From Gonocerus acuteangulatus (Eukaryota; Arthropoda; Insecta; Hemiptera; Coreidae), in contig OX328132.1 in NCBI GenBank assembly GCA_946811695.1, positions 56,738,044 through 56,802,043 of the forward strand: 64,000 nt of DNA. The letters run 5' to 3'. The notes under the pieces were generated by a model. The model worked only from the letters and a program-made list of their open reading frames with translations. It searched no databases and had not been told where the DNA came from. Positions within the stretch are counted from its first letter, which is position 1. Every line of letters starts with the position of its first letter. The translations under genes and the position numbers were made by a program. Of this stretch, positions 11,276-24,009 are shown piece by piece.

Positions 11276-12500
11276 TCCATATAAAGTATCTTCCATGGGC
11301 TATCAAATGAGATAGCAATTTGACCTATGGATAGCAATTTGACGCATAGATTGGATGGATTTATCCTCGGGAGAAAATTGGGATCTCCTTATGCATTTTA
11401 AATTTTAGAAAGAAAACATTTTCAATTCTTGTGCTTGACAGAGCTCTGGAATCTGTTCTTAAGGCAAAAAGATTTGATGCATCTGTGTATTGTTTGAATC
11501 GACATAAAAATGGTAATCCATTCCAGCGCGATTCCGCCCTTGTCTGCTGATGACAAATGTGGATGCTTCATAACCCCACGATCACGAAATATAGTTTTTT
11601 TTTTTATTAACCTAAACCTTAGGAAATGCAAAATATGATTATTAATTTGTTAATTGGACTAAAAAATAGAAGAGATGGGAGATTCCAAATATTTTAAGCA
11701 TTGTGACATGTTTCCAGAGCTCCGTTGAAAACTTTTATTTTTAGGGTTTAAAATGCATAAAAGGAATCATATTGAGGAAGAGAAGGGTGAAAAAATTACA
11801 GAAGAGAGAATGAGGGGAAAGGATATTGAATTCAATCCGCTCCATTTTTTTTTCTTTTTTTTTTTTTGCATTTTTTCTCTTTACTACTTTGTGAGAAAAG
11901 TAGCACGACAGAGAGTCTGCGGAACGAACTTCCTTTTAGATTCAACCGCTAACTCTTCATTGATAGAGATTTCGCTATCTCCGCCGTCGATTGGGACCGG
12001 CATCAATCGATTCTCGAGAAATGAATTTACATATTCTGTTACCTTAATAAATATTTTTTACTTCGGGCAAAATCACAACCCTCCAAGAGCGGGATTCGCG
12101 ACGAAATCCCAGTCTTATGCCTGTCAGGAACTATTCAGTGGCACATGGTCCGATTATGAAGAGTAAGAACTTATTTAGTAGTATCATGAGGATCTCTTCA
12201 GCTATAATGGAATACATCATTCCCTGATGTTGACCATAGAGCTAATGTTGACCATAGAGCTAATAAAAAAGCTATATTAATAAAAGCCAAAACAGAAGCT
12301 AGGAGCCATACCTTTCCCTGATGATGGACTTTACAATTTGTTCACCTGGGGTCATCGGCAAGTTTATATATTGTTGGTGAACTCGATCTAATGTCTCTTC
12401 ATATGAGAACAGCCATTTCCTTTCCTAACTATGAACTGTGCATAGTTTCTTTATCTCAGAGTATATTACAGCAATTAAGTTTTAATATAGCTATAATAAT
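11276..12500. other. Unique DNA; no supported gene
   Basis: Two small local duplications: a GATAGCAATTTGAC-type motif at about 11310-11345 and TGTTGACCATAGAGCTAA at about 12228-12263. The 137-codon frame at 11753-12166 contains a phenylalanine run encoded by poly-T and has no recognisable domain. Confidence 0.4.
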
Positions 12501-13685
12501 AATTAAATTCGGAATACAAAGGGAATAACCGGAATTGGAGAGATTCGCCAAGGACAAAAGGATTAAGCTACATAGGACGAGGTGCGTGGCTCCACTAACA
12601 TTTAGCCGCATCACAGAAGGATGCTTCCAATGGGACGGGGAAAGGAGCTCTAAGTAATTGAGTCGAAGGGAGGAGGGAGGTTAGGAAGGGGAGGAATTCG
12701 AGTAATTATACCCCCCCCCCCTCCTCCTTGTCGAAGATATTTGTGAGCTCCTCAGAAACACGTCCTCCTCGTAGCTTTTATTCCGCTCTGTTAGCCTGGG
12801 TATGGGCCGAAATGGGGAATGAGGTGGAGGATTGTGGTGAGTATGTAGAACTGCTGAACTCGAGGACAAAGGCCGTGATTAGCCCACTTGTAACTGCGCC
12901 TTTCCCGCAATTTCCTCTTTTACAAGTAGAAAAAACTCTTACAAAGAAAGAAAAGAGTCAGATCGTTATTCCTTAGGCGATACAGCGCCTCCTTATTAAC
13001 ACATTTCTGTTCGAATTGTAGCTTCCAACATCGACGCTGAGAGCAACATGATGGAACAGTACTATCATCAGATAAAATGAATCTAAAAATTATGATAATA
13101 AAATTTTGTAACCAGGCAAATAGAATAACTTAAAATAATTATCCTAAACCTTTTAAAATATCTATAATAATAATAATGAAGAAAAAAATGTGTACTAATG
13201 ATCTCTAAATATTAAATTCAATCCTTACCGCTTAACCTTAGAGAGGAATTTACAGCCAGTAGAGAATGCATGCATGATTGCATAAGTGCAGCGAGAGCTA
13301 AGAATAACAAATAACCTTGATTTAGCCCATTAGTGGCTACTGTTATGCAAGACGCTAAAGATGTTTTCCAAAACATTGCACATGCAAATGTAAACTATTT
13401 TTTTTTTATATAGATGTTTTTACCTAGAGCTTGATCATAACTTGTCTCATGGGAAATAAATCCAACCACTGTATACAGTAAATCTTAAAAATATTAGGGT
13501 AAAAGGAAATAGTTGTTATGACTAGGAGTCGGCCACCACAATAAATGAGGGAAGTTGAGTGCGAGGCATGGAGTGGTGAAGTGGCCGGAGAGTGGAAGGA
13601 GGCGAATTTCCCCACTTAACTGGAAATTGGAGTGATGGCTAGGCTATTAGGGGCCGCACCTTAGACCTTTTCCCCACCATCAACC
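12501..13685. other. Unique DNA, no gene seen
   Basis: Contains a poly-C tract at 12711-12722. No coding or repeat signal I can support. Confidence 0.4.
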
Positions 13686-13689
13686 ATCC

Positions 13690-14372
13690 AGAACAAAGGA
13701 AAAAATATTCTCTATCTGACTCCAGGCAATGTAACTGTCAACCCAACACCGGAGGTAAGCTGTTCAAAATGGCATATCTACAACGGAAATTTTCTTTAAC
13801 CAAGGATCCATCTCCTTCCAAGCAATGGAACCATCCACCCAACCCCAGTGACTAATTCTCCAAGATGTCGTGTGTAAACTAGAAATATTTACCCAGGAAG
13901 GTTCTATCTGCCTCCAGAAAAACCAGAGAATAATTCTCCCCGATGCCTAATATGCAACGGAATTATTCTCCACCCAAGGGTCTATACTCGTATGCCTCCA
14001 AGGAATGGATCCGTCCGTCCAACCCAAGTGTCTAATTCTGCAAGATGCCTTACGTACCACGGATATATTCCACAAGAAAGGATCTATCTGCCTCTTGGAA
14101 CACTAGAGATTAATTCTCCAAGATTCCTAATGTGCAACGTAATTATTCTCCACCCAAGGGTCTTTATGCCTCCAAGGAATGGATCCGTATGTCCAGCCCA
14201 AGTGACTAATTCTGCAAGATGCCTTACGTACCACGGATATATTCCGCAAGAAAGGATCTATCTGCCTCTAGAAACACTAGAGACTAATTCTCCAAGATTC
14301 TCCACCCAAGGATCTTTCTCCCTCCAGGCAATGGAACTGACCTCCCAACAAACAAATTCTGCAATATACCTT
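13690..14372. repeat. Minisatellite, ~174-bp higher-order unit, left part
   Basis: The phrase AATTCTGCAAGATGCCTTAC starts at 14034 and again at 14208, a period of 174 bp made of two related half-units. ATTATTCTCCACCCAAGG and CCTCCAAGGAATGGATCC repeat at the same spacing. The array continues at 14766-14960 after an inserted SINE. Confidence 0.85.
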
Positions 14373-14386
14373 ACGTACAGCGGATA

Positions 14387-14388
14387 AG

Positions 14389-14428
<40 letters not shown>

Positions 14429-14765
14429 AGTCCCGTAACAGGCCACGAGGGTCCTGAGGGGCAGATACTACTGAGGTATCTGATTCATGACCATACGGCA
14501 TACTAGGGAGATAGTGTGGTCAGTACTATGCTTCGGCCGCCTGATTTTTTGCTTGGCTGCTCCGACTGCTAGAGTCATTAGCACACAAGGTACCCATTAT
14601 TAAATTAATTAAAGGCTGGGTTGGCCTAGGGACGGTCAGGGAGGCCGAATTCAACCCATGAACGAAGACACTAGAAGAAAAAATCTTTAGTGCTTGCTCG
14701 GGATTTGAACTCAGGTCCTCCAACTTATTAGTCCAGTGCTCTACCACTGAGCTAACCTCGCCCCC
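14387..14765 (-). mobile_element. Class B tRNA-derived SINE, copy 1, inserted in the minisatellite
   Basis: On the minus strand it opens with a tRNA-like head: GAGGTTAGCTCAGTGGTAGA (A box), an anticodon-loop-like CTAATAA (Ile AAU-type), and B box GAGTTCAAATCCC. A long body follows (GTCCCTAGGCCAACCCAGCC; GAAGCATAGTACTGAC; CAGATACCTC) and ends GGGACTG plus a run of more than 35 T, unlike the poly-A tail of class C. Perfect 14-bp target-site duplication ACGTACAGCGGATA at 14373-14386 and 14766-14779. The second copy is at 48777-49078. Open frames across it are incidental. Confidence 0.92.
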
Positions 14766-14960
14766 ACGTACAGCGGATATATTCCCCCAAAAAGGATCTA
14801 TCTGACATCCAATAATGCCATCATCCGCCCGACTCCTGAGTTCCACTCAGACATCTAATGTCGGAAGCATTCTTCATCCAAGGATCTCTGGGTCCCTAGG
14901 CAATGGAACCATATACTCAAGACCATACTTTAACACTTCATAATGCTTCATTTACAACAA
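14766..14960. repeat. Minisatellite, right part after the SINE
   Basis: Resumes exactly with the duplicated target ACGTACAGCGGATA and continues with GATATATTCCCCCAAAAAGG and AAGGATCTATCTGAC, units seen to the left of the insertion. Confidence 0.8.
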
Positions 14961-15044
14961 TACTTCTCTCTTGGCTTCCAACCTAAATGTACTGAATAAT
15001 GGTTCGGCATTGGTCCCCACGCACTAAGCAGCCGTCAGTTCGTA

Positions 15045-16194
15045 TTAGCACTTTCCTCCGAAGGAAAGTAGCTATTGAGGTTGGACTCAATATATATATA
15101 TGCTTATATATATATATGTGTGTGTCTGTTAACACGATAGCGGCCAGAGTTTTTGTTTTTTCGTCACGAAACTTGGTATATAGCATTCAATTAGCAAACG
15201 ATTGAACGAGTTCGTTAACCACCAAAGTCGGTCCACCGGAAGGGGGGGTTTGCCCCGAACCCAAAACACTAATTTGAAGATGTCAGCCGTAATATTTGTT
15301 ATATTTCAACGAAACTTGGTATTCGTAGTGGTAATATAGAGAGAAAAAAATATAAAAAAATATATATATAAAAATGAACTAAATCGGTTCATTAAAAGGG
15401 GGGGGGTTTACTCCGGACCCACAATACCAATTCGCCACTAACAGCCGTGATTTTTGGTATATTTCGACGAAACTCGGTATTCGTAGTGGTAATCCACAGG
15501 TAAATATGTGTTGTAAAAATAAACTAAATCGGTTCATTAGGGGGGGGGGGGGGTTACTCCGGACCCACAATACCAATTCGCCACTACCAACCGTGATTTT
15601 TGGTATATTTCGACGAAACTCGGTATTCGTAGTGGTAATCTACAGGTAAATATGTGTTGTAAAAATAAACTAAATCGGTTCATTAGAAGGGGGGGGGGTT
15701 TACTCCGGACCCAAATTCCTAATATACTCATACCGGTCGTAATTTCTGCTGTATTGTAACGAAACGCGGTATACGTCGTGGGTAACTCATGAGAAAGAAG
15801 TGTTGTAAAAATGAGCTGAATTGGTCAATCGGAAAGCGGGGGTTTAATTTGTAATATATTTCAATAGAAAAGCCCGCCAGACGTAGGTTCACAAAGCCGC
15901 CGCAAGGAGCGCTTTCTACCACTAGAGTGACTGTATCCTGTTCCTGCGTTAGATCAAAATACGATAATATGAGGTTTTTTTGTGTTTATTACGTAGTGTA
16001 ATAGGTACCATGTGTAAACATAACTCTGGAAGCAAATTAATAATTGATCAGTTACTCATTACAAATTTAAAAGAGAACTATTCATGTTTTTATTTTATTT
16101 ATGTAGGATATTTTAAGCAAATTGTCCTGGAAAGCAGTCTACACTACCCAAATTCTGAGGAAAGTGCTTAGTTATGCAGCTCCTGCGTGACGGA
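15045..16194 (-). mobile_element. Helitron-like non-autonomous element with core repeats, copy L
   Basis: On the minus strand it begins TCCGTCACGCAGGAGCTGC (16194 leftwards). It then has a unique segment of about 350 bp, five units of a 143-145 bp core repeat (unit starts near 15225, 15385, 15530, 15675 and 15820), a short (TA)n tract, the hairpin ACTTTCC-TTCGGA-GGAAAGT, and GCTAA, with T next in the flank. It matches copy R (30472-31853) in inverted orientation; the translated shadow frames differ at only about 3 of 64 residues, so the copies are young. It encodes no protein. Core tandem repeats, a microsatellite and a 3' hairpin before CTRR are the layout of Helitron-derived families such as HINE/DINE or pearl elements; the class is inference. 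Confidence 0.7.
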
Positions 16195-16824
16195 CTTTTT
16201 GCCAATGCCATCATAGGACGCCTTATTCACGGCGGTGAAGAACAGGCAAGGCAGCCTTCAGATTCATTGTATTTATCGAAGCAGCCTGAACATGTTTGCA
16301 TTTCCAAACAAATTTGCGACGAATTTTGAAACGGGGTAGGTTATTCCTTAAATATTGGAGTTATTGTCACAGAATTTGACAAAATCTAGTATTTTGTTTC
16401 TGCTTTAAAGAGAAATAAGGAAATATTACATATTATCGCTTTACCCATCAATTACTTGCAAATATTATTAATAATCAATTTTGTTTTGTGTACTCTCTCA
16501 ATGTCATTACCAGGGTTTCTCATTGAGTTAGGCAAGCCCGCATACGAGTATCAGTACCCATAATAATCACGCATGTATGTTTCATCTCCTTTCTTTCTTA
16601 GCGACGTCTTCCAAAGCATCTGCATAAGGGTAGCAGAGACAGCTCACCAACTTAGATAATGGAATCTATTCTGAACCATGCCTAGGATCCATCCTCCCAT
16701 AGGTAGTGGAATCAAGCCAAGCCTTATTAGTGAACACAGATGGCATCTCTCAACAACGAATAATACATATGGCCACTTCCCACACACTACATTGAATAAA
16801 CATTGGAGGCGTCAGGATTTCTGC
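16195..16824. other. Unique DNA, no gene seen
   Basis: No coding signal or repeat recognised. Confidence 0.4.
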
Positions 16825-17028
16825 CTAAGGCTACTGATACTATGGATGCGAATTCTGACGAAATTGTGGTCTGACGTGTATTGAACGCTTAAATGGTTCG
16901 TCGACCACTGAAAACACTGTCATTGGAAAACAGGTTTTTGTTTGTCGGGACGACTTGGTCCAAAATCGTAAGAATTCGTCAGAACACAACTTCGTCAGAA
17001 TTCGCATCCATAGTATCCGTAGCCTAAC
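16825..17028. mobile_element. Palindromic MITE-like element
   Basis: Terminal inverted repeats of about 53 bp: 16825-16878 and 16973-17028 share TAAGGCTAC, then ATACTATGGATGCGAATTCT, then GACGAAxTTGTG. The centre of about 95 bp is partly self-complementary. No clear target-site duplication; no coding capacity. Only one copy in the window. Confidence 0.75.
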
Positions 17029-17599
17029 GGACTGCTGGGTCGAATGCTACTTCCATGAAAGGAGGATGGGGAGCTGCTTTCCATACGAGTAGGATGACCC
17101 AGGGTAGGCAGGAACTACCGTGTTACCCAATTCCAACAGCCTATGGTGACGTCAATGAGTACCTGCACAGATTCAGTACGAGGGACTCTCCCATTTGTCG
17201 ATACGGCCAAGCCCGAGGATCTACATTGCGCTGTAACTAATTTTTAAAGAGTAAGGCTAATGACGAAAAGCCCCAATTATCTTCAATGCGGGGCTTGGAA
17301 GCAAATGAACACAACGTTGCTTAATTCAAGAAAATAGGGATTGATATGGCTCAGAAACAAAATTCATCGCAGCCTGGAGGGATATCCTTTAAGGTTCCTC
17401 CCTTTTATGTTTTGCAACGTTGAAAGAAATAATTCAATTTCTTTAGGACAATTATTAGTAAATGCCAATGAGCATTTATTAATCTAATTGCGGAATTGCA
17501 AACATAAATATAAATTACAAGTCCAGGAATAGTTGAAATTCGGCTAAGAGTATACTCTATGCTAAAGAATGCTGACAAAAACTAAAGCTGACAAATTTA
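17029..17599. other. Unique DNA, no gene seen
   Basis: Nothing recognised; short frames have no domain. Confidence 0.4.
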
Positions 17600-17962
17600 A
17601 AATATAGATTTCTCCGACAGGAGAGGCTAACTACATATATGCATCTCAAAAATAATAGAAGGACTCTCCACCAATTTTTAACGAATGCAAAGTGCTGCTC
17701 ACTGTGAAGCACATCTAGACTAATTGCAGGGCTTACGAGCAAGCTCAAAGAACAACACTACTATCAGGTTCCTTAGATCAAATTCTAGGCGATCTTACCA
17801 TCCAAGTGGAGCGGCTTTTTGAATTTTTAAGGGCGGCCAAGTTGATCGACAAAATATAGATAAAACATACAGAACTGAAATGGTCATTTGATTATTTTAT
17901 TTATAATTTTTATATATTATTTTATTATTATATTTTTTGAAATTTTGTATTGTTCCTTTATT
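17600..17962 (+). pseudogene. Decayed 3' end of a non-LTR retrotransposon ORF2 (copy 2)
   Basis: Translated with one in-frame stop, the segment reads PPIFNECKVLLTVKHI, stop, TNCRAYEQ, then SLDQILGDLTIQVERLFEFL and RAAKLIDKI followed by a stop. This is the CCHC region and native C-terminus of the family also present at 10863-11275, which has PPPICNSC, QLTVK and DSLDQILGD at matching places. H and the last C of the knuckle survive here but not in the other copy. The 3' tail (ATTTATAATTTTTATATATT) is shared. Only about 360 bp are left. Confidence 0.78.
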
Positions 17963-19395
17963 TTATTATTTTTTTTGTGACTTGGAATAGGGAATTTCTC
18001 ATTTGAACTAAATTTAGGCAAATAAAACAATTAGCAATAGCAATTTAATCAGAATGCACAAACTCAGAATGATTAATACTTATTACAGAGTTATAATAAA
18101 ACTTACCAGCTCAAAGGAATGACGATATTGACCTTAAAGGATGTTATAGAAAAAAAAAAATAGTTTGGCGTTGTTTTCTGCGCCCAAAAATAAAGAACGA
18201 GATAAGGTGTGTTTATTAACACAAAGCCTGTTGAATATATATTTATTAGTAAATGAACAATTTAAGTCCATGGATTTAGTCATGGCTTGATTTATTGATA
18301 AAAATATGGACTATTAAAATGACATGTAGAGGCAGTAGTTCCTCATTAATAGGATTTTTTTAAATTGAATAATCCTTAACAAAACTATGGGCGCGCTGAA
18401 GAAGTTCTTTCTGCACTAAGGATGTTTAGAAGGGTGGCAACCAGTAGATAGTTCTAATTAAACAGATGCACTGTAAGAAAAATAAATCTTTTTGTTACCT
18501 TCACAAGATGAAATAGCAATACTAGCAGTCCACTTACCTAAAAACAAAGAAAAAAAATTATATAAAGAAAGTAATAAAAATTCATTAATATTGGCATTAA
18601 AAAATATGAATTAAATAGTTTATGAATGTTATGATCATTTGTCAGGGTTAAATAAAGAGTATTTTACTTATGGTGACACTTCACATAGGAAGGTGAAGGT
18701 GAAGTCCTCAGAAGGTAGAAAACAAACTGCGTTATCTTACCGCCTTTACATGCAACGTGTATGAGTAAAAAATATCAAAATAGACATTCCTGAATAATAT
18801 ATTGGATTCAAAGGGAAAACTTACAGGTAATTTTGCTAAACAGAAATAATCTTTCTATTGCTACACTAATTGAATAAACTAACTATGACTTGAATCTAAT
18901 GAATAATAAAGAATAACTGGAATCTCTCACGAAATGAAAAGCAAGATTTTTGGCAGTAAAATGCTTCCGATGAATGAGAGAAAGAGTATATATTCGAATT
19001 TTGCCGGGTATGGGCCATGCTCTTTATTTATAGATGAAAGTGGGTCTTATTTGGCTTACAGCATGGCTCTTTACGTTAAGAATTATATGCACTACTACTG
19101 TTAGACTCCTAGATTTACCAACAATACCTTGAAAACGTATGCCTGAAGATGGAAAATGAAGACCTAAACATTGCAATGAAATTGGATATAAAATTTGGAA
19201 GGTTCGACCCATCTTTTTAATTCTATGCATCTTATTAAAAAAAACTTTTACAAATACTGGAGGTTTTAGTGGCTCGAATCTATGAATGAAGTCTTTAATT
19301 CGCCAAATAAGTATATGATAAGTTCGAAAGATAGTTAATTAATTAATTTGTAGGACTCGTTGAGAAGTTTAGGAGTTGAATGAGGGGGGGGGGGG
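17963..19395. other. Unique AT-rich DNA
   Basis: No gene or dispersed repeat recognised. A G run lies at 19384-19394 just before the next array. Confidence 0.4.
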
Positions 19396-19399
19396 CAGT

Positions 19400-20110
19400 C
19401 GGTGGTCTCATGTCTCTCGTCTCTTACAACTCGTCGCCGAAATCCCTAAGCCATGGCCACAGAGGCTTACTCTACATTTCAACATTCACGACTCCTTATT
19501 CTCTATTCCATTGTAGTTCTCAATAGAACCGGAATACTCGAACACATTTCGTCTCAATAGAATAGCTTACTCGGACTCACTCCTATCGTCTCAATAGAAC
19601 CGGAATACTTTCATTTCAATAGAATAGGATACTTGGACTAACACATCTCGCTTCGATAGAACTGAGTACTCCAGTCTCATATCCCTTATATCAATAGAAG
19701 TGGAATACTCGAATTCACACCTATCGTCTCAACAGAATAGGGTACTCGGATTCACACCTATCGTCTCAACAGAATAGGATACTCGGATTCACACATATCG
19801 TCTCAACAGAATAGGATACTCGGATTCACACCTATCGTCTCAATAGAATAGGATACTCGGACTCACACCTATCGTCTCAACAGAATAGGATACTCGGATT
19901 CAAACCTCTCGTCTCAATAGAACTGGGGTACTCTAGTCTCATTTTACTTATCTCAAAAGAACTATGATACTCCAACTCACACATTCTGAACTAGTAGTCC
20001 TCGGATACTCGAACTGAAAAAGAAAAAGAAAACCCGACCTCTCGTCCCAATGAAATGTGACTCTCAGACTCAATAGAATGTAACTCTCGTCTCAATAGAA
20101 TTGGAATATC
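19400..20110. repeat. 37-bp minisatellite
   Basis: The best units, at 19700-19900, read TCTCAACAGAATAGGATACTCGGATTCACACC then TATCG, 37 bp per unit and nearly identical over about five copies. Degenerate units extend on both sides, to roughly 15 in all. Confidence 0.9.
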
Positions 20111-22720
20111 ATTAAGATAATTTTCGTCATCTCGCGATTCGGGTATTTATTTTAAAAGGAGAAGTTCGAGTACAGAATACTTTTTAATTTTAAGAGGAGG
20201 CATATTACTACTTCACTTACTTCGGAGTGCAGTAAAACAGTCACGCGTTTAGCTTTTCGTCATGAGTTTGAACTTGGTACATAAAACAGTGTTTTAATGA
20301 GAAAGGATACTGTGTCATAAAATGAGGATTATCAGAATTTCATTTCCAAACTCTTAGGGGTTTCTAATATTAAAGTTTTCTGCAGATTTTCGTTTTATAT
20401 CCGACAGGCCTCCTGCTAAAGCCTGTCGTAAAATGTTACCAAGTGAAGTTGGTACATTTCTTTTTTAAGCGCAGGCATATATTAGTAGAGTTTCTTATCC
20501 GCTAGTGCGAGGATATGAAAAGCATAAAAACTTTTCCCAACTGAGCTAGGAAAGTTAATATGAGTTTCTTTTCTTTCTTTAAGTATATTGTTTAATTTCA
20601 AATCAGAGGGAAAATATTTCATTGTAGCTTCTCTACGGTGGTCAACGGCTTATCAATCAAACAACTGGACACTCAGGTTATTATGTCAATGAAATAGAAT
20701 ACCGTCGTAATTAACGATTTTAATTGCAAATATTCTAGTAATTGATCGTGCTAGAGGAAGCACAAACAGTAAGCTGCCTAGATGAAGCAAATGCTAGGTT
20801 TGTGTAAGGGGCTTGCAATGATTTCAGAGACCAACTTGATAAGAACTGACCAAATAAAGAACAAATATAAATGGAGACCGCCCCCCCCCTTACATGTCGT
20901 GTTAATTAACATTTTTAACGAATATGAACAATACTTCTCAATGAGTTTCTTGCGCAATTTTAAAAATTAACTTCAGAAAAATTGGGGCTTTCTTCGGATT
21001 TACTAACAACAATGAAAGGGTATAAAAATCCTCGGAATGACTTGCGCGCAAGCACTGACTCTGCTTCTCAACTTGCGTAGGAGATAAAAGGTAAGAGAGG
21101 ATGTAGGCATTGCTTTACTTGGCCAGACATCCCATAAAAAGAAAATCCGAAAGAGGGACGAACTTTTCAATATTAATATGTACTTTTGTTCTGCCTAGGT
21201 ATAGAAAAAAACGAGATGTTGGAGAGGGGTAACATCAGCCGCAGACAGGAGGAACACAATCCAGAGTGATTGACCTAGGGAATATTTACAATCAGCTCCT
21301 GGAGGACACTCGCCCGTCAGTCAATCAAAGACTTCAATCCTATCATGCTCAATCCACTCCAGGGAATTTCCAACAACAGTTCCTTCCCTCCCACTTGATT
21401 AAAAATGACATCTGATATAGCTGGGTTTTAGGCCGGTTCTCGGGGTTACAGCACATTCAGGAGGAATCCTATGTAATATAGTATAATAAATAGAACCAGA
21501 ACTGAAATTTACCATATATAATATGTATTATTTAATATACCCTGAATTCTATTTGACCAAGGTTATGTGAGATTGATTATTAAATAAGCTTAGAATTCTA
21601 ATGGACCAAGATTATGTTAGAATGAATATTAAATATTACTCTGAATTCAAATTGGCAATAGTATAAGCTCTATTAAATAAATTCTGAATTCTGAACTACA
21701 CTATTCAATACTTAATATTGAATTTCATATAGACCCTGAATTTTGCATGTAATAAGGCTTGAGGGAAGGCTATGAATCCAGCAGTTATTGTTCACTAATT
21801 CACTAATTATTTTCCTAGCTCTGATAATATTCTCTGCTTAAAGAGAAAATAATTCGTGTTCTTGGGGAAAAACGGTGGACTTCACATCCACTGCTAATGA
21901 AAGCTTGGTTGATAGTAAAATTGTCCTAGCCAAGGCTGGAAAACTGCAAAAAGTTTTACTACGGAAAAGGTGAAATAAATACGGAATAAAGAGGGATGCA
22001 AAGGCTTAACATACAGAGTTAAAATTGACAAGAAGGATCCCCTGATGTTATAACTTTCAAGTCCTTTTTTTGCTCCACTTTTAATTGTGGTTATTAGCTG
22101 TTTCGTCTGTTCTTTCTTAGCGCCCTTTTACGGAAAAATTACAGCATTCCCCAAGGCTTTTATTTCATCAAGCAGAAGATAATTTTAGTCCGCCTTTGAG
22201 TCGCATTTTTAAAGAAAATTGTATTATTTTCTCTTATGAAGGGAAGGTTATTGGCAAGAAATAGTTTCGGTTGTTTAGAAATTAAGAATACAACATATGT
22301 CCTTGGCGATGGGCATTTACTCATTACTAACTTTCTATTGACAGATATTATAGGAAAGATTGAAGTCGTGTTTATGACCAATTTTATTTATAAATAAGAA
22401 CAACAATGTAAATTTTCAAAAGAAAGAATTTGAAAACTGCCAGACATTTTATTGAAGAAGTCAGTGCTAATATCTGGTAATTTTCATGGGGAGGGGGAAG
22501 AGTTATCTGTTCATTAGAATGAATTTTGTAGCTTTTAATCATTTTCATAATTTTGTGTAGTTTGCCGAATATCAGTTTTTTCCCCCGTGGTCTTCCTCCG
22601 TATCTATTGTTGAAGAACGTTGCTAAAGAGCATGGCGAAAATGTTCGAAATATAGATCTTTCGAAAACAACCATTTTTTGATTTCTTATCACCTCTATGG
22701 CAAATTATCTTCATCTCAGA
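20111..22720. other. Unique DNA, no gene seen
   Basis: A long stretch without recognisable coding sequence. Small hairpins such as CCGACAGGC...GCCTGTCG occur near 20402-20429. Open frames at 22160-22381 and 22384-22692 (minus) have no domain. Confidence 0.4.
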
Positions 22721-22727
22721 GCAACTG

Positions 22728-22945
22728 TTCTACTCTGAGCATCTAACATGCAAGAGTAATAGTTCTTCTCCGGGCATCTTACATGCAAGAGAAATAGTTT
22801 TACTCCGCTTATCTTACATTCAAGAGTAATAGTTCTACTCCGCTTATCTTACATGCAAAGAGATAATTCTACTCCGCTTACCTTACATGCAAGAGTAATT
22901 GTTCAACTCAGGGGATCTTGCAGTGTAGCAGTTACACTCTGAGTA
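22728..22945. repeat. 35-bp minisatellite, about six copies
   Basis: Unit CTACTCCGCTTATCTTACAT then GCAAGAGTAATAGTT (35 bp), five good copies and a degenerate sixth. Confidence 0.9.
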
Positions 22946-23515
22946 GAATACAAACAACACTTCTAACCTGCGCATAATACAACATGCAACCTTCATCTAG
23001 GATGATATATACAATCAGAAATTGTAAGAATGAAAACTCAAAATAAATGTCATTACAAGAAAATTGGTTTTGATTTGGACTAAATAAGACACAATCATGA
23101 TTTTTAAATAAAAAAAACCGCTATGGACACCGATATCTTCGGAGTCCGTATTTAAATTTTGAACCGATATCAGAACACAGGCCATCCCAGCCATGAATTT
23201 GAAGGCTGAACCGCTATAGAAACCCCGACGAATTGTGCACAAAATACTCTGTTCCTGATCTTAGATTTCTTCTTGTTTTAATTTCCATTTTGTGGCCTTG
23301 GAAGCGTTGAGGCAAATTGGATTTGAGGATTTGGAAGGGCGTGCTCAGGATTCGATATTGGATGGGAAACAACTCCAACCCGTTCCCCCCTTTACAATGA
23401 AAAGTACCACCGTTTAGTGGTGAGACTTGTAATCTCGTTAGCCAACTTCGAACATCCTAGATCAACTTCAGACTTTATAAACTTTTAAACTTAACAAAAC
23501 AACAACCAAAAAGCA
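22946..23515. other. Unique DNA, no gene seen
   Basis: Nothing recognised. Confidence 0.4.
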
Positions 23516-23519
23516 CTTT

Positions 23520-24000
23520 CATTTGTGCCTTATGAACGTCCAGGGAGATTGGAACTTTATGAAGCTCCAGGGGATGGTCGGTGTCACAGGAAGGATATGC
23601 ACCTATGATAGAACTTGAGTTCAAGGGTAATTAGTGTCTCGAGAAGGTCAGGGATAAATGAAGCTTATGAAAGTCCGGAAGGAGGGTGGCCAATTCTCAT
23701 AAAGGAACAACAGGATATGTACCTGAAGTCTCATGAGGGACTGGTATCTCAGGAAGGAACAGCCTGAATACCAGTTTGCAGGCCATGATTGGTGTCTCAC
23801 GTAGAAAGGGCCTGCAGGGATGGCGAAGGAATGGCTTGTAAGATGGAGGGACTTGTATCTCATGAGGGACTGGTATCTTCATGAGGGACCGGTATCTCAG
23901 GAAGGAACAGCGTGAATATATACCTTTTGTAGGCAATGAGGATTGGTTTCTCACGTAGGAAGGGCCTGAAGGAATGACGAAGGAATGGCTTGTATGAAGT
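23520..24000. repeat. ~150-bp minisatellite, two to three copies
   Basis: GGTATCTCAGGAAGGAACAGC-type blocks start at 23742 and 23891, and GTAG(A/G)AAGGGCCTG at 23801 and 23955, giving a period near 150 bp. A smaller motif, TCATGAGGGAC, repeats inside. Confidence 0.8.
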
Positions 24001-24009
24001 GATAGTTGT

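Noticed and set aside
11753..12166. 137-codon open frame
   Set aside because: Contains a poly-Phe run from a poly-T tract and no domain; looks like chance.
15379..15922. Conserved proteins seen in both L and R copies
   Set aside because: The matching short frames are shadows of a duplicated non-coding core repeat; poly-G/poly-C tracts break them and unit length is not a multiple of three.
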